From NCBI GenBank assembly GCA_001464375.1, contig LNEW01000082.1, positions 1-64,000 on the forward strand: a DNA stretch of 64,000 nt. The letters run 5' to 3'. How positions within the stretch are numbered: position 1 is the stretch's first letter; each line of letters begins with the position of its first letter. Positions 54,261-62,915 of this stretch are shown here, piece after piece. The position numbers and the translations under genes are program-made. This DNA comes from Rhodospirillales bacterium Ga0074136 (GTDB lineage: Bacteria > Pseudomonadota > Alphaproteobacteria > Acetobacterales > Acetobacteraceae). The notes beneath the pieces are model-generated. The model made no database searches and was not told where the DNA came from. It saw only the letters and a list, made by a program, of their open reading frames with translations.

Positions 54261-55635
54261 TCCGCAGCAGGCTCTCGTCCCGCCCCAGCGCCCACAGCAC
54301 CGCGTTGATAGGCGGGCTGGTCAGGCTGCCGCACAGTGCCGCGCGCAGCGGCTGCGCGATGTCCTTCAGCTTCACGCCCTTCACCTCGGCATAATCCCGC
54401 AGCCAGTGCTCGAGATCCGCCTTCTCCCACGGTGCGGTGGACAGGAATTCCGCCAGATCCGCCAGCCGCGCGCGTGCCTCGGGCGTCAGCGAAGCCAGCG
54501 CCTTGTCGTCGATCGCGGGCAGGCTCTCATGGGCCGCGAAGGCGGCGGACCCCGCCAGTTCCTCCAGCGTGCGCGCGCGTTCCTTCAGGTCGGGCATCAG
54601 CATCGCCACGCGCTCGGCGCCATCCGTGCCGAACAGCACGCCGCGCTTGCCCAGCACCTCCAGTACCGCGCGCGTCAGCCGCGCATCATCCGCCTGGCGC
54701 AGGTACACGCCGTTCAGGTGCGTGAGCTTCGCGTAGTCCATGCGCGACGCCGAACGCCCGACATCCTTGATGTCGAATAGCTCGATGGCGCGGTCATGCG
54801 GCACGACCTCCTCGTCGCCATGCCCCCAGCCCAGGCGCAGCAGGTAGTTGTTCACCGCTTCCGGCAGGTAGCCCTGCTCGCGGAAATCCAGCACGGAGAC
54901 GGCACCGTGGCGCTTCGACAGCTTCGCGCCATCGGCGCCATGGATCAGCGGGATATGCGCGAAATGCGGCCGTCGCCAGCCCATCGCGTCATAGACCATG
55001 CATTGGCGGAAGGTGTTGGTCAGGTGATCGTCGCCGCGGATGACGTGGGTGATCTCCATGTCGTGGTCGTCCACCACCACCGCATGCAGGTAGGTGGGCG
55101 TGCCATCGCTGCGCAGGATGATCATGTCGTCGAGCTCGGCGTTCTGCACGCGCACGTCGCCCTGCACCAGGTCGGCCACCACGGTCTCGCCATCCAGCGG
55201 CGCCCTGATGCGGATGACGAAGGGCTTGCCGTCCTGCTCCGGCCCCGGGTCGCGGTCGCGCCAGCGGCGGTCGTAACGCGGCGGGCGACCCTCGGCGGCG
55301 GCCTGCTCGCGCATCTGCGCCAGCTCCTCCGGCGTTGCCCAGCAGCGATACGCTTTCCCCATCGCGAGCAGGGCGTGCGCGATCTCGGCATGGCGCGCCT
55401 CGCGGCTCGCCTGGAACACCGGGGCTTCGTCGGGTGAAAGCCCGAGCCAGGCCAGGCTCTCCAGGATCTGGTCCACCGCCGCCTGGGTCGAGCGTTCCTT
55501 GTCGGTATCCTCGATGCGCAGCAGGTAGGCGCCCTTGTGGTGGCGCGCGAACAGGTAGTTGAACAGCGCCGTGCGCGCCCCGCCGATATGCAGGTAGCCG
55601 GTAGGCGAGGGGGCGAAGCGGGTACGGACGGTCAT
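54220..55635 (-). CDS. gltX: Glutamyl-tRNA synthetase
   Basis: Class I aminoacyl-tRNA synthetase, 471 aa. The HIGH-equivalent motif is APSPTGYLHIGGARTALFN near the N-terminus and the KMSKS-equivalent is AKLSKRHG. The Rossmann core and C-terminal anticodon-binding helices are complete. ATG 55635 starts MTVRTRF; the open frame upstream to 55722 is not conserved. Neighbourhood gltX-comEC-lexA-moeA is common in alphaproteobacteria. Confidence 0.97.
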   Translation of the reverse strand: MTVRTRFAPSPTGYLHIGGARTALFNYLFARHHKGAYLLRIEDTDKERSTQAAVDQILESLAWLGLSPDEAPVFQASREARHAEIAHALLAMGKAYRCWATPEELAQMREQAAAEGRPPRYDRRWRDRDPGPEQDGKPFVIRIRAPLDGETVVADLVQGDVRVQNAELDDMIILRSDGTPTYLHAVVVDDHDMEITHVIRGDDHLTNTFRQCMVYDAMGWRRPHFAHIPLIHGADGAKLSKRHGAVSVLDFREQGYLPEAVNNYLLRLGWGHGDEEVVPHDRAIELFDIKDVGRSASRMDYAKLTHLNGVYLRQADDARLTRAVLEVLGKRGVLFGTDGAERVAMLMPDLKERARTLEELAGSAAFAAHESLPAIDDKALASLTPEARARLADLAEFLSTAPWEKADLEHWLRDYAEVKGVKLKDIAQPLRAALCGSLTSPPINAVLWALGRDESLLRIMAAAGEGTVLQG

Positions 55636-55755
55636 GGTCACCTGGGCTCGATCATCGAGGGCGCCTGTTAGACCAGATCGGCCCGGTGGGGTGAATCCGC
55701 GCGGCGCAAACCCCTCCCGCACCGGCGCCGGACCGCGCTAGAATGAACGCAGGAG

Positions 55756-57921
55756 TTGTGGAACACCACCCTGTCCAGCACCGTCGCGCGAGATACCGTG
55801 GGCCGGATCGGCGCCGCCCTTGCCGCCGCGGCGCAGCGCATCGAGGTGCTGCTGGCCGGTGAGCGCGGCCGGCTGGCGCCTTGGCTCGCCGTTGCTATGG
55901 GCGCGGGGATCCTGGGCTATTTCGCCCTGCGCGAGGAACCACCGCTCTGGGCCGCGGCGCCTGGGCCGCTGCTGGTCGTGGTGGCCTGGCTGGTGGCCAC
56001 GCGCGCCCCGCATGCGGGCTGGCTGGTCGGCCTGTTCGGCGCCGCCGGGCTGGGCTTCGGCGCCGCCCTGCTGCACGCCGCCACAGCGCCACCCGCTGCC
56101 GCGCCGCCGCTGCGTGCCGTGATGCTCAGCGGCATCGTGCAGGATGTCGACCTGCTGCCGGAAGGCCAGCGCGTCACGCTGGCTGGTGTCCGCTTCGGGC
56201 CGGAGGAACCGGTGCAACCGCGCAGCATCCGCGTGCGCCTGCGCCCGAACGACCCGGCGCGGCCGGCGCCGGGCGACCGGGTCAGCCTGCGCGCCCTGGT
56301 CCGTGCGCCTTCCGCCCCGGCCTATCCGGGTGCCTGGGACTTCCAGCGCGCCGCCTTCTTCGCCGGGCAGGGCGGCGCGGGCTTTGCCATCGGCCCGACG
56401 CAGGTCACGCCCGGCGCAGGCGACGCGCCGCCGCTGTCGGGCTTGCGCGCGGCCCTGGAGGCGCGCGTCACCGCCGCCGTGCCCGGCGCGGCCGGCGCTG
56501 TGGCCGCCGCCCTGCTGACCGGCGGGCAATCCGCCATCCCGCGCCCCGACATGGCGGCGATGCGCGATTCCGGCCTGGCGCACCTGCTCTCGGTTTCCGG
56601 CCTGCACATCGCCATCGTGATGGGCGTGACCTTCTGGGTGGTGCGCTTCCTGATCGCCTGCTGGCGAGGGCTGGCGCTGCGGATGGATGGCAAGGTCTGG
56701 GCCGGGGTGGCGGCGCTGGGCGCGGGTGGCTTCTACATGCTGCTGACGGGGTCGCAGGTGCCGATGCAGCGGTCCTTCGCCATGGCGGCGCTGGTGACGC
56801 TGGCGCTGCTCTCGGGCCGCCACGCCATCACGCTGCGGGGCCTGGCGCTGGCCGCCGCGGCGGTCATGCTGATCGCACCCGACGCGCTGATGGGCCCATC
56901 CTTCCAGATGTCCTTCGCCGCGGTGCTGGCGCTGGTCGCGGGGTGGGAGGCGCTGCGCGCACCCGTGCAGCGGCTGCGCGGCGATGGCGCCTGGTGGCGG
57001 CGCGCGGCCATCTTCGCCGTGGGGCTGGTGATGACCTCGGTGCTGGCCGGGCTGGCGACCGCACCGTTCGGCCTCGCGCATTTCGGCCGGCTGCAATGGT
57101 ACGGCGTGGCGGCCAATGCGGTGGCGGTGCCGCTGACCTCGGTGCTGGTCATGCCGGCGGGGATGCTGGCGGCGCTGCTCATGCCGCTGGGGCTGGACGG
57201 TCCGGCGCTGGCGGTGATGGGCTGGGGCTGCGCAGCGGTGCTGGCCGTGGCGCGGGAGGTCGCGTCCTGGCCCGGTGCCGCCACCGGCGCCCGGCCGATC
57301 CCGCCCTGGGGCCTGATGTGCTTCGCCTTCGGGATGCTGTGGCTGTGCCTGTGGCGGCTGCGCTGGCGCTGGCTGGGCGTGCCGGTGATGGTCCTGGGGC
57401 TGGCGAGCCAGGCGCTGCACCGGCCGCCGGATCTGATAGTCTCGGGCGATGCGCGGCTGATCGGCTTCGCGGCCGAAGGCGCGGTGTGGGTGCAGCGGCA
57501 GGCGGGTGCCTCCGCGCTGGTGCGCGACTCATGGCTGCGCGCGCACGGCACGGCGGAAGCCCGCCCGTTGCCGGCCAATGGGGAGGCAGCCGGCGGAGCC
57601 ATCGCCTGCCGCGCCGGCGCCTGCATCCTGCGGGCCGAGCCCGACGGCGCCGCCGCCATCCTGCTGCGCGGCGCACCACCGGAGGAAGCCTGCGGGCGCG
57701 CCGCCGTGGTGGTCTCGGCGGAACCGGTGCGCGGGCGTTGCGCCGGCAGCGCGGTGGTGGACCGCTTCGCGGTGTGGCGCCATGGGCCGCACGCCGTTTG
57801 GCTGGGCCGCGATGGCGCGCGGGTGGTGTCGGACCGCGCATGGCGCGGCGCGCGGCCCTGGGTGCCACCGCCGCCGACCCCGCGCGGGCGCGAGGAGCTG
57901 CCGGCCGCGCCGGTCGAATGA
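55756..57921 (+). CDS. comEC: ComEC/Rec2-family DNA uptake protein
   Basis: A 721-aa membrane protein for DNA import across the inner membrane. The N-terminal part has two or three helices and a DUF4131-like soluble domain; the competence core includes LLTGGQSAIPRPDMAAMRDSGLAHLLSVSGLHIAIVMG (positions about 56512-56628) and many helices. The C-terminal 180 residues sit where a metallo-beta-lactamase domain normally lies, but I find no HxHxDH there. The start is uncertain: TTG 55756 directly abuts AGGAG, and GTG 55798 may be the real start. Confidence 0.88.
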   Translation: MWNTTLSSTVARDTVGRIGAALAAAAQRIEVLLAGERGRLAPWLAVAMGAGILGYFALREEPPLWAAAPGPLLVVVAWLVATRAPHAGWLVGLFGAAGLGFGAALLHAATAPPAAAPPLRAVMLSGIVQDVDLLPEGQRVTLAGVRFGPEEPVQPRSIRVRLRPNDPARPAPGDRVSLRALVRAPSAPAYPGAWDFQRAAFFAGQGGAGFAIGPTQVTPGAGDAPPLSGLRAALEARVTAAVPGAAGAVAAALLTGGQSAIPRPDMAAMRDSGLAHLLSVSGLHIAIVMGVTFWVVRFLIACWRGLALRMDGKVWAGVAALGAGGFYMLLTGSQVPMQRSFAMAALVTLALLSGRHAITLRGLALAAAAVMLIAPDALMGPSFQMSFAAVLALVAGWEALRAPVQRLRGDGAWWRRAAIFAVGLVMTSVLAGLATAPFGLAHFGRLQWYGVAANAVAVPLTSVLVMPAGMLAALLMPLGLDGPALAVMGWGCAAVLAVAREVASWPGAATGARPIPPWGLMCFAFGMLWLCLWRLRWRWLGVPVMVLGLASQALHRPPDLIVSGDARLIGFAAEGAVWVQRQAGASALVRDSWLRAHGTAEARPLPANGEAAGGAIACRAGACILRAEPDGAAAILLRGAPPEEACGRAAVVVSAEPVRGRCAGSAVVDRFAVWRHGPHAVWLGRDGARVVSDRAWRGARPWVPPPPTPRGREELPAAPVE

Positions 57922-57943
57922 CCGGGCGGCCCGGCGCGTCGCG

Positions 57944-60900
57944 CTATGCCAGGAACCAGACCGCCTGCGGCGTGAAGCTGCTGGCGACGGTGATGGTGAA
58001 ATCCGCCGTCCCGTTGCCGTCCACGTCGCCGCGGATCGCGTAGAGGTTCGGGCTGAGCACATCGTAGCGCAGGTGCCCCGCGCTGGCGGCGCCGGTGCCC
58101 GCGAAGACGGCGGTGCCGATCCACGCGAAGGGTTGGTCAAGGGCGACAATGGTGTTCGCATCGATGCCGCGCAGGTCGATCTTGTCGAAGCCGAGCGGCG
58201 CCGAATAGGTGAAGTCGGCGATGCGGTCGGGGTCCGCCGGCGAGCCGTCGGCCAGCGCGCCATAGCGGAAATGGTCGGCTCCCGCGCCGCCGGTCATGGT
58301 GTCCCCGTTCGCCCCGCCGACCAGCGTGTCGTTGCCCAGGCCGCCTTCCAGCACGTCATTGCCGGCGAGGCCCGAGAGCAGGTTGGCGCTGTCGTTGCCG
58401 ATGATGGTGTTGGCCAGCGCATTGCCCGTGCCGTTCAGCAGCGTGGCGCTGGCCATCACCAGCGTCTCGAGGCCGGCACCGAGCGTATAGGCGGTGCCGT
58501 CGGTCACGAAGACGGTGTCGGTGCCCTGGTTGGGTAGTTCGACCACCACGTCGCCGGTGGTGACGACGTAGGAGTCGTTGCCGAGCCCGCCCACCAGGCG
58601 GTCGATGCCCGCGCCGCCATCCAGCGTGTCGTTGCCGGCCAGCCCGGTCAGCGTATCGGCACCGAGATTGCCCGTCAGCGCATTGGCCAGCGTATTGCCG
58701 GTGAAGGTGTGGGCGATCGCGTTGGTCGCGACGATGTTCTCGACATTCGCCACCAGCACCAGCGTGGCGCGCGTGGTGAGGATGGTGTCGACGCCCTGGT
58801 TGCCCGCTTCGAACACCACGTCGGGCGTGGCGTCCAGGATGTAGGTGTCGTCATCGGCGCCGCCGGCCAGGCGGTCCGTGCCGATGCCGCCATCCAGCGT
58901 GTCGTTGCCCAGGCGCCCTTCGAGGGTGTCGTTGCCCTCGGCACCCCGCAGCATGTTGGCCAGGTTCGTGCCGCGGATGATGTCGGCCGCGGTGCTGCCG
59001 ATCGCGTGTTCGAAGCCAATGATGGTGTCGACGCTGCCGCTGAAGTCGGTGGCACGCGCTGTGATCAGGTCGATGGTGACACCCTGCACCGGCAGGCGGT
59101 CGCCGGCCTCGTTGCTGCTGTATTCCGTCCCGCCCGGCGAGAAGCCCAGGCTGTAGCTGAGGGTGTCCTGCCCGCCCAGCGCGTTCACCAGGTCCGCACC
59201 CGCGCCCGGTCCGATCAGGTTGCCCAGCGCGGAGCCGGTGAGGGTGTCGTCGCCGAAGGAGGCCGCGATGCCCTCGAAACCGAGGATGGTGTCGATGTCG
59301 CCGCCGGTGTCGCGCGCGCGCGCCGAGGTCAGGTTGACCGACACGCCGCCGACATCGGTGCCGCCATAGCCGATGATGTCGAAGCCACCGAGGCCATTCA
59401 CGCTGTCCGCCCCTTCCGAGGGGCTGAACCATTCGCCAAAGGCGGTGCCCGCCACGGTATCGGCAAAGTCGCCGAACAGGGTCACGCCGCGGATGGCGAT
59501 CAGCGTGTCGGTGCCGCCGCGCCCGTCATTGACCGCGCCGGTCGCGAGGTTGATCGACAGCCCCGTGGTCTGGTCGGCGTAGTCGGCGCGGACGTATTCG
59601 CCGGCGATGCCGACCAGCGTGTCGTTGCCGCCGCCGCCGCGCAGGTCGGAGGTGGACCGCCCGCCCTGCGCCACGCCGGTGATGCGGTCGGCGAAACTGC
59701 CGCCGATCGCGTTCTCCATCGAGATCAGCCTGTCGGTGCCACCCTCGCCATCGGTGGCGACGCCGGTGGTCAGGTTCACCGTCGCGCCGGTGGTGGCGTT
59801 CTGGTACTCGGCGTAGTCGCCGCCCAGGCCGCCATCGAGCGTGTCGTTGCCGGCGCGGCCGCGGAAGCGGTTGCTCTCGGCGCCGCCCAGGATTGAATCC
59901 GCCAGCAGGCTGCCGGTGACGCGCTCGATGCCGCTCAGGCTGTCGGTGCCGCCCCAGGCGTCGGTCGCGACGCCGGTCACCAGGTTCACCACCGCGCCCT
60001 GGGTGATCGCCGGCGCCAGTCCCGAGGTGAAGTGGAAGCCGACACGATCCTGCCCGCCAAGGCCGACCAGCGTGTCGTTGCCGCTGAAGGCGTAGAAGCC
60101 GTCGTCGCCGCCGGTGCCGATCATCACGTCGTTGAAGATGGTGCCCCAGATGTCCTCGATGCCGACCAGCGTGTCGGTGCCGCCTTCGCCGTCCTGCGCG
60201 CGGCCGATGGACAGGTTCACGCTGACCGCGCTGCCGGCCTGGCCATAGTCGGCCACGTCGGTGCCGGCGCGGCCGTCCAGGTAGTCGTTGCCGCCGCGGC
60301 CGCGGAAGCGGTCGTTGGTGTCGGCGCCCAGCAGCGAATCCGCGAGGTCGGTGCCGCGCACCGCGATGAAATTGGCGATGGTGTCGATGCCGCCGAAACC
60401 ATCTGTCGCGCGCCCTGCCGCCAGGTCGACCGAGACGCCCGCCGTGACCGCCGATGAGCGGTAGTCGAGGATGAGGCTGATATTCGCGTCGGCGGTGCCG
60501 GTCAGCCGGTCATTGCCGGCATTGCCGCGAACATTGAAGCCGAGCGTGGTGTTCACCGACACGATGGTGATGGTGTCGTTGGCGTCCGACCCGTTGACCT
60601 GCTCGAAGTTGATGAAGGTGTCCGCACCCTGGTTGAGGACCAGCGGTGCGGGCGCGGAGAGGCCGGTATTCACGCCGGCGACGTTGTTGACCGTGACGGA
60701 CACGGCGCCGACGCTCGGCCCTCCCGAGAAGGTCACCACGTCGAAGCCGCCGCCGCCGTCGATCAGGTCGTCGCCGGCGCCGCCGGACAGCACATCATCG
60801 TTGGCATCGCCGAACAGGATGTCGTTGTCGTTGCCACCCTGCAGGTTGTCGAGGCCGTCCCCGCCGCGCAGCGTATCGAGCCCGCTGCCGCCCTGGATGC

Positions 60901-61015
60901 TGTCATTGCCACCCAGGCCCAGGACGCTGTCATTGCCGCTGGTGGTCAGCGGCCCGAAGGACGACACCGTGTTGGTGATGGTGTCGTTGCCGGCGGTCCC
61001 GGTGATGATGGCCAT
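57944..61015 (-). CDS. Large RTX calcium-binding protein, likely type I secreted
   Basis: A 1023-aa protein made of repeated haemolysin-type nonapeptides (GGxGxDxLx), visible from the N-terminus (GNDSIQGGSGLDTLRGGDGL) to the last quarter (GNDVLEGGLGNDTLVGG). The C-terminus (DRIADFTYSAPLGFDKIDLR, then GDVDGNGTADF) matches the serralysin C-terminal module that carries the type I secretion signal. There is no N-terminal signal peptide and no protease, lipase or other catalytic domain. No ABC exporter or membrane-fusion gene is in the window. Function may be surface layer or biofilm; unproven. Confidence 0.93.
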   Translation of the reverse strand: MAIITGTAGNDTITNTVSSFGPLTTSGNDSVLGLGGNDSIQGGSGLDTLRGGDGLDNLQGGNDNDILFGDANDDVLSGGAGDDLIDGGGGFDVVTFSGGPSVGAVSVTVNNVAGVNTGLSAPAPLVLNQGADTFINFEQVNGSDANDTITIVSVNTTLGFNVRGNAGNDRLTGTADANISLILDYRSSAVTAGVSVDLAAGRATDGFGGIDTIANFIAVRGTDLADSLLGADTNDRFRGRGGNDYLDGRAGTDVADYGQAGSAVSVNLSIGRAQDGEGGTDTLVGIEDIWGTIFNDVMIGTGGDDGFYAFSGNDTLVGLGGQDRVGFHFTSGLAPAITQGAVVNLVTGVATDAWGGTDSLSGIERVTGSLLADSILGGAESNRFRGRAGNDTLDGGLGGDYAEYQNATTGATVNLTTGVATDGEGGTDRLISMENAIGGSFADRITGVAQGGRSTSDLRGGGGNDTLVGIAGEYVRADYADQTTGLSINLATGAVNDGRGGTDTLIAIRGVTLFGDFADTVAGTAFGEWFSPSEGADSVNGLGGFDIIGYGGTDVGGVSVNLTSARARDTGGDIDTILGFEGIAASFGDDTLTGSALGNLIGPGAGADLVNALGGQDTLSYSLGFSPGGTEYSSNEAGDRLPVQGVTIDLITARATDFSGSVDTIIGFEHAIGSTAADIIRGTNLANMLRGAEGNDTLEGRLGNDTLDGGIGTDRLAGGADDDTYILDATPDVVFEAGNQGVDTILTTRATLVLVANVENIVATNAIAHTFTGNTLANALTGNLGADTLTGLAGNDTLDGGAGIDRLVGGLGNDSYVVTTGDVVVELPNQGTDTVFVTDGTAYTLGAGLETLVMASATLLNGTGNALANTIIGNDSANLLSGLAGNDVLEGGLGNDTLVGGANGDTMTGGAGADHFRYGALADGSPADPDRIADFTYSAPLGFDKIDLRGIDANTIVALDQPFAWIGTAVFAGTGAASAGHLRYDVLSPNLYAIRGDVDGNGTADFTITVASSFTPQAVWFLA

Positions 61016-61100
61016 GGCACTACCCTTCCGAGGTCGGAATTAGCATCCGCCTCCCGACAGCCCGGTGCCACGACATCAATGGAGCATTGCCGAGATGTAA

Positions 61101-61117
61101 TGCTACCTATGGTAGCA
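61101..61117. promoter_or_regulatory. 17-bp palindrome upstream of the RTX gene
   Basis: TGCTACCTATGGTAGCA, a perfect 7-bp inverted repeat around TAT, lies 86 bp before the RTX start and 21 bp after the lexA stop. The absence of a T-run argues against a terminator. It looks like an operator for a dimeric regulator. Confidence 0.55.
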
Positions 61118-61137
61118 AGGGCGCCGCCCGCGCCGCG

Positions 61138-61857
61138 TCAGTACCGCCGCAGCAACCCCACCAGCCGCCCCTGCACCCGCACGCGGTCGGGCCCGAAAAT
61201 CCGCGTCTCATGCCGCGGGTTCGCCGGTTCCAGCGCGATCGAATTACCCCGCCGGCGCAGCCGCTTCAGCGTGACCTCGTTCTCATCGACCAGCGCCACC
61301 ACGATGGTGCCGTTCTCGGCGGTCTCGGCGCGCTGGATCAGCACGGTGTCGCCATCGAGGATGCCGGCGTCGATCATGGAATCGCCCGCCACTTCCAGCG
61401 CGTAGTGGTCGCCGGTGCCCAGCAGCGCGGCCGGCACATCGACCGACGCACCGCTGTCGCGCAGCGCCTCGATCGGCACGCCGGCGGCGATGCGACCGAA
61501 CAGCGGCAGGCTGACCGCGGCCGGGTCGTTGGCGGCTTCCGGCGCCGGGCGGGGCGGCTGGGCCGCGAAGGGCCCGCGGATGACATTGGGGCCGAGCGGC
61601 ACATCGCTGGTCTTCGGCGCGCGGCTGGCGCGCGGGGCCAGGTTCTCCGGCAGGCGGATCACCTCCAGAGCGCGGGCGCGATGCGCGCGCCGGCGCAGGA
61701 AGCCGCGTTCCTCCAGCGCCGTGATCAGACGGTGGATGCCGGATTTCGACTTGAGGTTCAGCGCCCCCTTCATTTCCTCGAAGGACGGCGAAAAGCCGGT
61801 CTCGCGCAGGTGGCGGTCAATGAACATCAGCAATTCGTGCTGCTTGCGCGTGAGCAT
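61138..61857 (-). CDS. lexA: LexA repressor
   Basis: SOS repressor, 239 aa. The winged-HTH domain ([35 protein letters not shown]) is followed by a long linker and the S24 self-cleaving domain. The Ala125-Gly126 cleavage site lies in [10 protein letters not shown], catalytic Ser160 in AGDSMID, and Lys198 in [16 protein letters not shown] precedes ATG 61857. A GTTC-N7-GTTC box at 61921-61935 indicates autoregulation and shows the operator sequence used by this host. Confidence 0.97.
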   Translation of the reverse strand: MLTRKQHELLMFIDRHLRETGFSPSFEEMKGALNLKSKSGIHRLITALEERGFLRRRAHRARALEVIRLPENLAPRASRAPKTSDVPLGPNVIRGPFAAQPPRPAPEAANDPAAVSLPLFGRIAAGVPIEALRDSGASVDVPAALLGTGDHYALEVAGDSMIDAGILDGDTVLIQRAETAENGTIVVALVDENEVTLKRLRRRGNSIALEPANPRHETRIFGPDRVRVQGRLVGLLRRY

Positions 61858-61920
61858 CCAGGCTCTCTCCCCACCGTACCGGTCGCGACTCGTCTGGAAC
61901 AAACCGGCAACCAGACCGAT

Positions 61921-61935
61921 GTTCTAGAAAGGTTC
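61921..61935 (+). promoter_or_regulatory. LexA box upstream of lexA
   Basis: GTTCTAGAAAGGTTC, an exact GTTC-N7-GTTC, 64 bp before the lexA start codon. This is the known alphaproteobacterial LexA operator form. Confidence 0.85.
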
Positions 61936-62024
61936 CGGAGTCACAGTCAATGGGATTCGCCTGTGGATGAATTCCCCCGCATGCGCGCTTTCCGCGCGAC
62001 GCCATCCTGCCAGGATGCACCGCC

Positions 62025-62861
62025 ATGGATCGACCAGACCTCTCCCTGCTGATCGCGGCCCACCGCCTGCCGGACCTGGTGCCGCGCGCCGTCGCCTCGG
62101 TGCTGTCGCGCGCGGCCGGGGCAGCGGTCGAGATCGTCATCGCCTCGGATGACGGCACCGACTACGCGCCGCTGCTGGCCGCCGATCCGCGCCTGCGCTT
62201 CAGCGCCGTGGGGCCGGTCGCGACCGGCGCCTACGCCGCGCGCAACCGCGCGCTGGCGGTGGCGACCGGCACGCATGTCATGATCCTCGATGGCGACGAC
62301 GCGCTGGAGGGACCTCCGGATGCAATCGCGCGGGCGCTCCGGCAGGCGCGCTCGGCGGGCGCCGTGGTGGTGCCGTCCGTCGTCCGCGACCCCGGCGGCC
62401 AGGCGCTGCGGCACATCCCGGCTTCCGGCGATGACCGCCTCGGCTTCGCGCAGTGGCGCGACGCCTTCGCGTCGCTGCACCTGATCGCGCGGCGCGACCT
62501 GGTCCAGCCCTTCGCGCCGTTCCGGCTGATCGACGACGTCATCTTCGACCTGCGCGCCTTGGCGGCGATGGAGGGCGCGGCGCCGGTCGCGCAGGCGCTG
62601 GCCTACCGCTACCAGCTGCGCGCCGGCCAGGCGACCGACGTGCCCTGGACGCGCTTCGATGCGGAGTACGCGCGCGCGCTCGGCGCGATCGCGCAGGACG
62701 GCTTCGGTTTCGGCGCGCACCGCGATGCCGCGGCACGGGTGCTGCGACGCTGGCGGGCGATGAACCGGGCGGTCGGCACCAGCCCTGGCCTCGGCGACTA
62801 CCATCGCCGCGTGGCAGCGCGCCAAGGCCGCGGCGCGCTCCAGCCCGCCGCGCCGGGCTGA
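62025..62861 (+). CDS. Family 2 glycosyltransferase
   Basis: A 278-aa GT-A-fold glycosyltransferase. DLSLLIAAHRLPDLVPRAVA and VIASDDGTDY form the nucleotide-binding start; HVMILDGDDALEG carries the DxD-like motif. No membrane segment is present. The acceptor is unknown, with no polysaccharide cluster nearby. It is divergent from lexA, so it may share its promoter region. Confidence 0.85.
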   Translation: MDRPDLSLLIAAHRLPDLVPRAVASVLSRAAGAAVEIVIASDDGTDYAPLLAADPRLRFSAVGPVATGAYAARNRALAVATGTHVMILDGDDALEGPPDAIARALRQARSAGAVVVPSVVRDPGGQALRHIPASGDDRLGFAQWRDAFASLHLIARRDLVQPFAPFRLIDDVIFDLRALAAMEGAAPVAQALAYRYQLRAGQATDVPWTRFDAEYARALGAIAQDGFGFGAHRDAAARVLRRWRAMNRAVGTSPGLGDYHRRVAARQGRGALQPAAPG

Positions 62862-62915
62862 CCGGTTTTCCCAAGGCGCGGGCGAAGCGGCGCCCGCCGG
62901 CGCTCCTGCGCTGCG

